Part shown: piece by piece, positions 33,385 to 41,166 of the stretch
Layout of the letters: the number at the start of each line of letters is the position of its first letter
Position numbering within the stretch: position 1 is the stretch's first letter
NCBI RefSeq assembly: GCF_002564045.1
Contig: NZ_PDJK01000002.1
Coordinates: forward strand, 2,852,001 to 2,916,000
Reading direction: 5' to 3'
Length of the DNA stretch: 64,000 nt
Origin: Amycolatopsis sulphurea
GTDB lineage: Bacteria; Actinomycetota; Actinomycetes; Mycobacteriales; Pseudonocardiaceae
Made by a program: the position numbers and the translations under genes
The notes under the pieces: model-generated
The model's input: only the letters and a program-made list of their open reading frames with translations
What the model was told of the DNA's origin: nothing
The model's database searches: none

Positions 33385-34530
33385 ATGACGACAGAATTCG
33401 TCGAGCGAGTACGCAATCGCTTGGCCGGGGAGAGCCGAAGTGCGGATCCGATCGCGCTCGCGGCGGCCGTCCGCGCGGAAGCGGGTGGTGCGCTCAGCCA
33501 CGACGCCGTACTGGACGCTGTCCGCCAAGCACAGGACGAATTCCTCGGCGCCGGCCCGCTCGCCCCGCTGCTCGATGACGAGGACGTGACGGACGTTCTG
33601 GTCAGCGCACCCGACCAAGTGTGGACCGATGGCCCGCAAGGGCTCGCCCGGGCATCGGTGCGTTTCGCCGACGAGGACGCCGTTCGCCGGCTCGCGCAGC
33701 GGCTCGCCCTCGCCGCCGGGCGGCGCCTCGACGATGCCCAGCCATACGTGGACGGCTGGCTCCCCGCCCGGCAAGGCCGAGTCCGGGTACACGCCGTCCT
33801 GCCGCCGATCGCCCCCGACGGCACCTGCCTGTCTTTGCGGGTACTCCGCCCCGCGACACACGATCTCGACGCGCTCGGTGCGTGCGGAGTGTTCAATGCC
33901 GCCGGTGCCGGGATTCTCCGTACCGTCGTCCGGCGCCGCCTCGCTTTCCTGGTCACCGGTGGCACCGGCGCGGGGAAGACGACCTTGCTGAGCGCGCTGC
34001 TGGGCGTGGTCGACCCGGCCGAGCGCATCGTCTGCGTCGAGGACGCCGGTGAGTTGCGTCCCGTGCATCCGCAGTTCGTCAGTCTCGTCGCCCGACCGGC
34101 CAATGTGGAGGGTGCTGGTGCGATCGAGCTGCCCGAGCTGGTCCGGCAGGCCTTGCGGATGCGCCCGGACCGGCTGGTGGTCGGGGAAGTCCGTGGTGCG
34201 GAAGTGTGTTCGTTGCTCAACGCGCTGAATACCGGTCACGAAGGCGGAGCCTGCACCTTGCACGCCAATTCCCCGGCCGAGGTGCCCGCTCGGCTCGAAG
34301 CGCTCGCCGCGCTGGGTGGTCTCGGGAGGGAAGCGCTGCACAGCCAGCTCGCGGCCGCCGTACGCGTCGTCTTGCACATGCAGCGCACGCCGGGCGGCCG
34401 CCGCCTCTCCGAAGTCGCGGTGCTTCAGCGGTACCACGGCGAGGTTCGTGCCATAGCAGTGTGGCGTGACGGTCAGTGGACCGCCCGCCGGTCGCTTTTC
34501 GCCGATCTGGTCCGGGAGGCGGACTCGTGA
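33385..34530 (+). CDS. tadA: TadA/CpaF secretion ATPase
   Basis: A 381-residue hexameric ATPase powering assembly of Flp-type pili. Walker A GGTGAGKTTLLSALLG is near residue 191, followed by the Asp box VCVEDAGELRP, Walker B RPDRLVVGEVRG and the His box NTGHEGGACTLHANS. It matches Rv3659c. ATG 33385 gives the expected N terminus. Its TGA overlaps the GTG start of tadB. Confidence 0.95.
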   Translation: MTTEFVERVRNRLAGESRSADPIALAAAVRAEAGGALSHDAVLDAVRQAQDEFLGAGPLAPLLDDEDVTDVLVSAPDQVWTDGPQGLARASVRFADEDAVRRLAQRLALAAGRRLDDAQPYVDGWLPARQGRVRVHAVLPPIAPDGTCLSLRVLRPATHDLDALGACGVFNAAGAGILRTVVRRRLAFLVTGGTGAGKTTLLSALLGVVDPAERIVCVEDAGELRPVHPQFVSLVARPANVEGAGAIELPELVRQALRMRPDRLVVGEVRGAEVCSLLNALNTGHEGGACTLHANSPAEVPARLEALAALGGLGREALHSQLAAAVRVVLHMQRTPGGRRLSEVAVLQRYHGEVRAIAVWRDGQWTARRSLFADLVREADS

Positions 34531-35285
34531 GCGTCGCCTGGCCGTTCCTGTGCTTTGGCACCGGACTCTTGTCGTGGCCGGTCCAACCCGGCCGGCTGCA
34601 GCCCGCATCCCGGTTCCGTTGGCGCTGCCCGGTTCCGCCCCGGCGCATGTGGTGGCTGGCGCCGGCAGTCGTCGCGCTTCCGCTCGCCGGGGTGGGGGCG
34701 GCTGTCGCGGCTGGGCTGGTCACCTTCTCCATCGGGCAGGAATGGCGTAACAGAAAGGAAAAAGCTGCGGCGCTCGCGAAGGCGGAGCAGACCTCGGCCG
34801 CGCTGCGGATGATGGTGTCGGAGCTGCGTTCCGGTGCGCACCCGGTGCTGGCGGCGGAAGCGGCAGCCGACGCGGAACCGGCACTGGCCGCAGACCTGCG
34901 GAACCTGGCCGCGTCTGCGCGGCTCGACGGCGCACTCGAATCGGCTGCGCTACCGCGGTTGGCGCAGTCCTGGGAACTCGCCCGAAAGCACGGCTTGCCG
35001 ATCGCCGATGTGCTGGAAGCGGCGCGTCGTGATGTCGAGGCTGAGACGTTGTTCGCGCGACGGTTGCACGCGAAGATGGCCGGCCCGCGGATGAGCGCCA
35101 CTGTGCTCACCATTCTGCCGATCGGCTGTCTCGCACTCGGCCAGGTCATCGGGGCCGGCCCGCTCACCGTGTTGACCGGAACCCTTCTGGGACAAGTCTT
35201 TCTGGTGGCGGGAGCAGTACTGCTGTGGGCGGGCGCGGCTTGGTCTCGCGCACTGACCGGACGGGGTGGGGTGGCGCGCACATGA
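34527..35285 (+). CDS. tadB: TadB-like type II/IV secretion membrane protein
   Basis: A 252-residue inner-membrane platform protein (T2SSF-like). The N-terminal hydrophobic segments are followed by a helical cytoplasmic domain (SAALRMMVSELRSGAHPVLAAEAAA ... LARKHGLPIADVLEAARRDV) and two C-terminal membrane helices near residues 190-240. It corresponds to Rv3658c. GTG 34527 overlaps the tadA stop and its TGA overlaps the tadC ATG. Confidence 0.88.
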   Translation: MSVAWPFLCFGTGLLSWPVQPGRLQPASRFRWRCPVPPRRMWWLAPAVVALPLAGVGAAVAAGLVTFSIGQEWRNRKEKAAALAKAEQTSAALRMMVSELRSGAHPVLAAEAAADAEPALAADLRNLAASARLDGALESAALPRLAQSWELARKHGLPIADVLEAARRDVEAETLFARRLHAKMAGPRMSATVLTILPIGCLALGQVIGAGPLTVLTGTLLGQVFLVAGAVLLWAGAAWSRALTGRGGVART

Positions 35286-35983
35286 TGGCAACGGGCGTAT
35301 TCCTCATACTGGCCGCCGTGGCTTTGATGCTGTGGCCGGATACTCCGGCTCCGCGCAATTGGGCTCCCGCCCGGTGGAAACGGCCGGCTGTGCGGCCGGC
35401 CGTATGGCACGCCGCGGCGGTGGTCGTCGGCGGCTTGTCGGTCGCGGTCGTGGCCGGAATTCCGGTCGGGCTCGTCGCCGGGGCGGGCGGCTGGTGGCTG
35501 CTCCGGCGGTCGCGGCGCGCCCGAGCACCGGACGATGTCGCCGCACGGCTCCGTTCCGCGGCGGTGCTCGACCTGCTCGCTGCTTGCCTGCGTACGGGGA
35601 TGCCGATTCCGGTAGCGCTCGAAGCCGTGGCGAACGGCGCCCCGGAAGAGACCGGAAAGGCTCTGCGTTCGACAGCGAGCCTGCTCGCGCTCGGCGCCGA
35701 TCCGGTACCTGCGTGGGCTCCCGTGCGAGCGCGGCCCGGTTTCGCCGAACTGGCCATGGCCGCTGCCCGCACTGCCCGGTCCGGCACAGCGCTTGCCGCG
35801 ACCGCGGATGACCTGGCCCGGCGCCTGCGCGACGGGTTGGGCACCGAGGCCGAGGAACGCGCCGAACGGGCGGGGGTCGCCCTCGCCCTGCCGGTCGGAT
35901 TGTGCTTCCTGCCCGCGTTCTTCGCCCTCGGTGTGCTGCCGGTCGTGCTCGGACTCGCCGAGCGGATCGGCGGCCTGCTGTGA
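35282..35983 (+). CDS. tadC: TadC-like type II/IV secretion membrane protein
   Basis: A 233-residue partner of TadB with N-terminal membrane helices, a cytoplasmic T2SSF-type region (AAVLDLLAACLRTGMPIPVALEAVA ... ARTARSGTALAATADDLARRLR) and a final pair of helices (VALALPVGLCFLPAFFALGVLPVVLGL). It corresponds to Rv3657c. ATG 35282 overlaps the tadB stop in ATGA. The pilin gene follows 33 bp later. Confidence 0.88.
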   Translation: MMATGVFLILAAVALMLWPDTPAPRNWAPARWKRPAVRPAVWHAAAVVVGGLSVAVVAGIPVGLVAGAGGWWLLRRSRRARAPDDVAARLRSAAVLDLLAACLRTGMPIPVALEAVANGAPEETGKALRSTASLLALGADPVPAWAPVRARPGFAELAMAAARTARSGTALAATADDLARRLRDGLGTEAEERAERAGVALALPVGLCFLPAFFALGVLPVVLGLAERIGGLL

Positions 35984-36016
35984 ACCCATCCACGACCGAA
36001 AGAAGGGAAACCGGCA

Positions 36017-36181
36017 ATGCGGTTCCTGCCCGGAGACGAGGGCACCACCACTGCCGAATACGCGATCGGCACGGTGGCGGCGGCGTCCTTCGCCGTCGCC
36101 CTCTACCTCCTGCTCACCGGAGACACGATCTCCAAGTCACTGTCGGAGCTCGTGCAACGGGCACTGACCTTGGCCGGCTGA
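36017..36181 (+). CDS. Flp-type pilin (DUF4244)
   Basis: A 54-residue pilin subunit. The leader MRFLPGDEG precedes TTTAEYAIGTVAAASFAVALYLLL, in which the Glu at the fifth position after the processing site and the Tyr are typical of Flp pilins. It matches the actinobacterial DUF4244 family and corresponds to Rv3656c. AAGGGAAA lies 7 nt upstream of ATG 36017. Its TGA shares one base with the next ATG. Confidence 0.9.
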   Translation: MRFLPGDEGTTTAEYAIGTVAAASFAVALYLLLTGDTISKSLSELVQRALTLAG

Positions 36182-36519
36182 TGACCGGTCGTCGCCGGGA
36201 CGGTGGTTTCGTCACGGTGGAAGCCGCCCTGTGCTTGGGCGCACTCGCCGCCGTACTGGCGATCCTGTTGGCCGGAACGACCGCGGTGGCCGGGCACCTG
36301 CGTTGCCTCGATGCGGCAAGAGAGGCTGCCCGGCTCACTGCGGCTGGTCAACCGGGTGCAGCCGATGCCGTCGTGCGGACCATCGCACCGCACGGTGCTC
36401 GGCTGACCGTCCACCGCTCCGGCGACGGCCTCACCGCCGAGGTCACCACTGATGCGCTGGCCGCACTTCAGTTGAGTGCCAGCGCGTACGCCATTGCGGA
36501 ACCGGGGGTGGCGCCGTGA
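36181..36519 (+). CDS. TadE family pilus protein
   Basis: A 112-residue minor pilin-like protein. After a short basic leader it has GFVTVEAALCLGALAAVLAILLAG, with Glu at the conserved position after the predicted cleavage site. A small extracytoplasmic domain follows. It corresponds to Rv3655c. ATG 36181 overlaps the pilin stop, and its stop overlaps the GTG of the next gene. Confidence 0.85.
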   Translation: MTGRRRDGGFVTVEAALCLGALAAVLAILLAGTTAVAGHLRCLDAAREAARLTAAGQPGAADAVVRTIAPHGARLTVHRSGDGLTAEVTTDALAALQLSASAYAIAEPGVAP

Positions 36520-36872
36520 GCCATTCTCGGGACACGGGCCTGGCCACCGTGTGGACGGCGCTCGCGGCAGTCGCGCTGGTCGGTGTCACGACGCTGGTCT
36601 GGTGGATCGGTGTCGCGATCACCGCCCGGCATCGCGTCGAAGCGGCGGCCGACCTCGGCGCGCTGGCTGCCGCCGCACACGCCGCCGACGGGCCGGCCGC
36701 AGCCTGCTCCCGCGCCCGCGAGGTGGCGGATCAGGAGAAGGCCACCGTGACCAGTTGCCGCTGGCACGATCGAGACGCCTTCATCGAGGTGCGGTCCGCA
36801 GTCACCCCGATACCCGGCCTGCCACCCCCGACCGCCCGTGCTCGGGCCGGTCCGGTCGGCTTGCCGCCCTGA
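36516..36872 (+). CDS. Rv3654c-like TadE/TadG-like secreted protein
   Basis: A 118-residue protein with one N-terminal helix (TGLATVWTALAAVALVGVTTLVWWIG) and the motif RHRVEAAADLGALAAAA shared with TadG-like and Rv3654c-type proteins. Two Cys in the outer part (AACSRAREVA, TSCRWHD) could form a disulfide. It is the last gene of the tad operon. GTG 36516 overlaps the previous stop. It ends in a Pro-rich tail. Confidence 0.82.
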   Translation: MSHSRDTGLATVWTALAAVALVGVTTLVWWIGVAITARHRVEAAADLGALAAAAHAADGPAAACSRAREVADQEKATVTSCRWHDRDAFIEVRSAVTPIPGLPPPTARARAGPVGLPP

Positions 36873-37403
36873 CCGGTCGGCGTTTCGGCCTGCGCGAAAG
36901 GTGGGTAGCGGCCCAAGCATCCCGGCTTGTGCCAGGTGAGCGGCCTGGCCGGCGGCGGCGCGGACACCCGGCCCGGTGTCCTGTTCAGGGCACGGTGGGC
37001 TCGGTGACCGTTCGTCGGCGGGCACGGTGATCGGTCGACAGGTTGTGCACGGATGTCGGCGGTGCGTGGTGCACCGATCACCGCACGGATAGCGCGAGCA
37101 GCGGTCGCCAGCGCGCGGCGAACGGTTGAAAGTGCAGGTCAGAAAGGAGTTCCCCAGGAGTAGAGCGGTGTCGCCGTCCTGGTTCGGAAGGCGGGGCCGG
37201 CGGGACGAGCGGTGGGGTCGGCGACCGGTGATCGTGTCCATTTATCGGCCGGACGGTGCGCTACTTGGCGTTCATCGCGCGTTGACTGCCGGTTGCCGCG
37301 CAGGGCTTCCGCGCAATGTGCAACTTGCCGTTAAGTGAGACGTGCGCCACCACGGCCCCCGATCCGGGCGGCGCGACGACCGGAACTTGAAGGCAGGAAT
37401 GCA
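36873..37403. other. Intergenic region after the tad operon
   Basis: About 530 bp without a convincing gene. A short Arg-rich frame at 37126-37338 has no family features. The only clear structure is an imperfect inverted repeat at 37025-37084 with arms CGGTGATCGGT and ACCGATCACCG and inner GTGCAC copies, which may end the tad transcript. Confidence 0.55.
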
Positions 37404-38024
37404 ATGTTGGACGCGAATTGGCCGGACAGCTGGCGGAGCGCCTTCCGCATCGAACTGCGTGCGGAGGCGATCGGCCTCGCGTGGCGTGGCTGGCCGGTGC
37501 TCCCGGGGGCGACCCCAGCGCCGATCACCGGTGAGGGGGACGATCTGACCTGGCGGCGGCCGGTGCCGGTGCACGAGAACTGGCGCGAGCTCGTCGGCAC
37601 GCACGCCCACGAAGCGGCGGGCTGGTTCACCGACCGCACGCACAGCCTGCTCGTGGCCACCGGCACCGTGGTGGACGCGATCGAGGTCGACCAGGAGCTG
37701 GGCAAGCGCGCCGCCCGGCTGCTGCGGGCGGCGGGACACCCGGCGCCGATCGCCGCGATGCCGAACGGCCGGTGGCTGTTCCTCACCACCCCCGCCGACC
37801 GGATCCCCGCCGAACTGGCCGAGCTGGTCTCGGTGCAGTGGCACGGTGCCGGCAGCTACATCCCGCTGCCGCCCTCGCCGTTCCAGCACGGCGTGGTGCA
37901 CTGGCGCGTGAAGCCCGAGGTGTGCGGCTGGCAGCTGCCGGACGCCACCGAGGCGCACGACGTCCTCGTTCGCGCACTCAGCATCGAGCGGGTTTCCCAG
38001 CTGGTCGAGACCACGGCTGCCTGA
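37404..38024 (+). CDS. Prim-pol-like protein (bifunctional DNA primase/polymerase N-terminal family)
   Basis: A 206-residue protein resembling the N-terminal primase-polymerase domain family PF09250. Indicators are GLAWRGWPVLPG near residue 24, VDAIEVDQELGKRAA with possible metal-binding Asp/Glu near 95, a PNGRWLFLTTP strand, and WHGAGSYIPLPPSPF..GVVHWRV. No helicase domain follows, so it is a stand-alone short version. Its activity is unproven. ATG 37404 has AGGAA 5 nt upstream. Confidence 0.6.
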   Translation: MLDANWPDSWRSAFRIELRAEAIGLAWRGWPVLPGATPAPITGEGDDLTWRRPVPVHENWRELVGTHAHEAAGWFTDRTHSLLVATGTVVDAIEVDQELGKRAARLLRAAGHPAPIAAMPNGRWLFLTTPADRIPAELAELVSVQWHGAGSYIPLPPSPFQHGVVHWRVKPEVCGWQLPDATEAHDVLVRALSIERVSQLVETTAA

Positions 38025-38065
38025 CCGGTCCCCATCGGCAAACCGCACACCACAACCGAAGAGTT

Positions 38066-40915
38066 TCACGTACCACCGTGGCCGCACTTCTCCCCGTGCT
38101 GACGCAATGCCCCGAGCACGGTTCCCAGTACGGCCACCGCCCCCGCCTTGTCCAGTGGATCGTTGCCGTTCCCGCACTTCGGCGACTGAACACAGGACGG
38201 GCAGCCCGTCGGGCACTCGCAGGAGACGATCGCCTCCCGCGTAGCGGCCAGCCACGGGACAATCGCGGCATAACCGCGGTCGGCAAACCCCGCACCCCCG
38301 GGATGCCCATCGTGCACGAACACCGTCGCCTCCCCGGTGTCCTCGTGCCACGCGGTAGACACCCCGCCGATGTCCCAGCGGTCGCACGTAGCGAACAGCG
38401 GTAGCAGGCCGATCGCCGCGTGCTCGGCGGCATGCAGGGCACCGGGGACGCGTGCCGGGATCAACCCGGCACCCCCCGGTGCTCTGCCTGCAATCCCGGT
38501 CCCCACCGGTATTCCGGCTTCGGTCCCCGCCGGGTGCATCTTGGTCTCCGCTCGATGCGCCCCGGCCTCCGCCTCCGCCTCCGCCTCCGCCGGGTGTACC
38601 TCCGCGCCCCCCGAGTGCGCCTCGATCTTCACCCGATGCACCTCGATTTCCGTCGGGCGCGCTTCGGTCTCCACTGGATGTGCCTCGATCTCCGCGGGGC
38701 GCGCCTCGATCTTCACCGGATGCGTCTCGGTTTCCGTCGGGCGCGCGTCCGTCCCCACCGGATGCAACTCGGTCCCCACCCGGTGTGCCTCGGTTCCTGT
38801 CGGCTCTCCGGCTTCCTCGTCAGCCGCCGGTCGCGAGTTCCCCGTCCGGACCGGGCGCGCCTCAGTCCCCGCCGGTTCCCCCGCTTTCACCGTGGCTCCC
38901 GAGCCTTCGGCCCCGGCCACACGCTCTCCCGTCCCCACGGCGCAGCCACTTCCCGGCGGTGACTCCAGAAGCTCGGCGGACACCGTGTACCAGACCGCGC
39001 GCGTCTGCAGCCGCTGTTCCGGAAGGTCCAGCGCGGTATGGTCCAGCACCTCGCCGGACGGGCGGCGCCGCAGGTAACCGACGACCTGGGACGTCACCGC
39101 CACCTCGCCGAGGGACACCGTCACACCGTGGTGGTGGCATTGACGTTCCGTGCTCAGCACCGTGATGTCCACTATCTCGCGAGGCGAGGTGTTCCAGTCC
39201 GGATCCTCCGCGTGCACCAAGGCCAGCGCGGTTTCCAGGTCCAGCTCGTCCACCACATACGACGAACCCTGATGCAAGTACACCGCGCCCGGATGCACGG
39301 CGAAGCAGGCCGAGCCGGGGTCCACGGTGCCGAGCATCCGCCCCGAGTCCGCTTCTACCACGGCGATCTGGTCGCCGCCGGAGCCGCGGATGCCTACCTC
39401 GGCGTGCGGGCGGTCGCGGGAAGTCCAGTACCAGCCGCTGGTTCGCCTGCGCAGCAACTTCTGTTCCGCCAGCTCGGCGAGCGCCGCGCGGGCCGCGGGG
39501 CCGCCGAACACCGCCAGTTCCGGTTCGGTCAGCGGGAGTTCGGCGACGGCGCAGGCCAGCTGCGGACCCAGCACGTACGGGTTCGCCGGATCCAGCACCG
39601 CCGTCTCCACCGGACGCTCCAGCAACGCCTGCGGATGGTGCACCAGGTACGTGTCCAGCGGATCGTCCCGGGCGACGAACACCACCAGCGCCTCGTCACC
39701 CGACCGGCCGGCGCGCCCGGACTGTTGCCAGAACGACGCCAGCGTGCCCGGGTAACCGGCCAGCACCACCGCGTCGAGACCGGCGATGTCGACGCCGAGC
39801 TCCAGCGCGTTGGTGGTGGCCACGCCGAGCAACCGGCCGGACAACAGCGCCTGCTCCAGCTCCCGGCGCTCCTCGGGAAGAAAGCCGGAACGATACGCCG
39901 CAACGGTTTCCGCCAAGGAAGGGTCCACTTCGGACAGCAGGCGCCGGGCGCCGAGCGCGGTGAGTTCCGCACCCCGCCGGGAACGGACGAAGGCCAGCGA
40001 GCGGGCGCCCTCCACGACCAGTTCGGTCAGGATCCGCGCGGCCTCCGCACCGGCAGGCCGGCGGACCGGGGCGCCGTTCTCTCCGCTGAGCTCCTCGATC
40101 AGCGGCGGTTCCCACAACGCGATGGTGCGGGCCCCACGAGGCGAGGCATCCTCGGTGACCGCCGAGCATGGCAGACCGGTAAGCCGGGACGCGAATTCCG
40201 CGGGGGCGGCGGCGGTGGCCGAGGCCAGCACGAAAACCGGTGACGCCCCGTAGTACTGCGCGACGCGGCGCAACCGCCTGAGCAGCAGCGCGACGTGTGA
40301 GCCGAAAACGCCGCGGTAACTGTGGCACTCGTCGACCACTACGTAGCGCAATCCGCGGAAGAACTGGGTCCAGCGCGAATGCGCGGACAGAATGCCGCGG
40401 TGCAGCATGTCGGGATTACTGAACACCCAGTTGGCGTGCGCGCGAACCCAATCGCGCTCCGTGACCGGGGTGTCTCCGTCGAAGGCCGCCGCACGCACCC
40501 TTGGGATGTCCAAAGTGGACACCGAACGCAGCTGGTCGGCGCCGAGCGCCTTGGTCGGCGCGAGGTACAGCGCGGTCGTCTGCGCGTCCCTCGTCAGCTC
40601 GGACAGCACTGGCAGCTGGTAGGCCAGCGACTTGCCGGACGCCGTGCCGGTGGAGATCACCACATGCCTGCCCGCGTGGGCCAGGCAGGCCGCTTCGACC
40701 TGGTGTCGCCAAGGATTGCCGACTCCCGCCGCGGTGCACGCGGCCACCACCTCCGGCGCCGACCACTCCGGCCACGGCGCGAACCCGGCCGCGCGTGCGG
40801 GCATCCGCGCGACGTGCGTGACGGGATTCTCCGATGCCGGAATCCCGGCCGTCACCCGGTCCAGCAGCTTCCGCCCGCGCTCGCCAACCACGTGCCGAAG
40901 CTTCGCACAGAGCAC
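38066..40915 (-). CDS. DEAD/DEAH-box helicase with DUF1998-type zinc region
   Basis: A 949-residue superfamily 2 helicase related to Rv3649 and YprA/MrfA. Motif I STGTASGKSLAYQLP, motif II VVDECHSY, and motif VI QQSGRAGRSGD are clear. A four-Cys cluster CECPTGCPSCVQSPKCGNGNDPLDK lies near the C terminus, as in DUF1998 proteins. Between the two lies a long insertion of degenerate heptapeptides encoded by a 21-bp tandem repeat (about 38520-38815). GTG 40915 is the probable start. It is divergent from hppA. Confidence 0.92.
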   Translation of the reverse strand: MLCAKLRHVVGERGRKLLDRVTAGIPASENPVTHVARMPARAAGFAPWPEWSAPEVVAACTAAGVGNPWRHQVEAACLAHAGRHVVISTGTASGKSLAYQLPVLSELTRDAQTTALYLAPTKALGADQLRSVSTLDIPRVRAAAFDGDTPVTERDWVRAHANWVFSNPDMLHRGILSAHSRWTQFFRGLRYVVVDECHSYRGVFGSHVALLLRRLRRVAQYYGASPVFVLASATAAAPAEFASRLTGLPCSAVTEDASPRGARTIALWEPPLIEELSGENGAPVRRPAGAEAARILTELVVEGARSLAFVRSRRGAELTALGARRLLSEVDPSLAETVAAYRSGFLPEERRELEQALLSGRLLGVATTNALELGVDIAGLDAVVLAGYPGTLASFWQQSGRAGRSGDEALVVFVARDDPLDTYLVHHPQALLERPVETAVLDPANPYVLGPQLACAVAELPLTEPELAVFGGPAARAALAELAEQKLLRRRTSGWYWTSRDRPHAEVGIRGSGGDQIAVVEADSGRMLGTVDPGSACFAVHPGAVYLHQGSSYVVDELDLETALALVHAEDPDWNTSPREIVDITVLSTERQCHHHGVTVSLGEVAVTSQVVGYLRRRPSGEVLDHTALDLPEQRLQTRAVWYTVSAELLESPPGSGCAVGTGERVAGAEGSGATVKAGEPAGTEARPVRTGNSRPAADEEAGEPTGTEAHRVGTELHPVGTDARPTETETHPVKIEARPAEIEAHPVETEARPTEIEVHRVKIEAHSGGAEVHPAEAEAEAEAGAHRAETKMHPAGTEAGIPVGTGIAGRAPGGAGLIPARVPGALHAAEHAAIGLLPLFATCDRWDIGGVSTAWHEDTGEATVFVHDGHPGGAGFADRGYAAIVPWLAATREAIVSCECPTGCPSCVQSPKCGNGNDPLDKAGAVAVLGTVLGALRQHGEKCGHGGT
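38520..38815 (-). repeat. In-frame 21-bp minisatellite inside the helicase gene
   Basis: About 12 units of 21 bp, encoding variants of E-x-E-A-[HR]-P-[VA] such as EIEAHPV, ETEARPT and GTELHPV. Near 38570-38595 a shorter run encodes EAEAEAEA. The reading frame is kept throughout. The repeat lies in a linker before the Cys-rich C-terminal region. Confidence 0.85.
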
Positions 40916-41166
40916 CGACAGAAACCGATCCGATCGACTTGGTGATCAATAACACAATGTCACGGAACGTGCTGCCCCCGGGACGCGTTGCGAGGCGCTG
41001 GAGCAATACCAATAGACTCCCGCAATCCACACCCTCTGTGGTGAGCGTCATGTGAGTCGTACGTCGCAGTGCGACTAGCGTGTCGTTCGGCACAGATCCA
41101 TGCCAGCGCAGGCACGCCGGGTACGACGGGTCCGCTCTGGCCAAACGGCGTTTCCCAGGAGGACGA

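Noticed and set aside
31767..34220. Long minus-strand frame opposite the 6C RNA, ssd and tadA
   Set aside because: It crosses an RNA gene and two clear plus-strand genes and has no recognisable domain.
37126..37338. Short Arg-rich frame between the tad operon and the prim-pol gene
   Set aside because: No ribosome site, no codon bias consistent with neighbours, and no similarity recognised.
40942..40955. Crp-like site GTGATCAATAACAC between the helicase and hppA
   Set aside because: It matches only seven of eight consensus positions, which is not distinguishable from chance without a weight-matrix scan.
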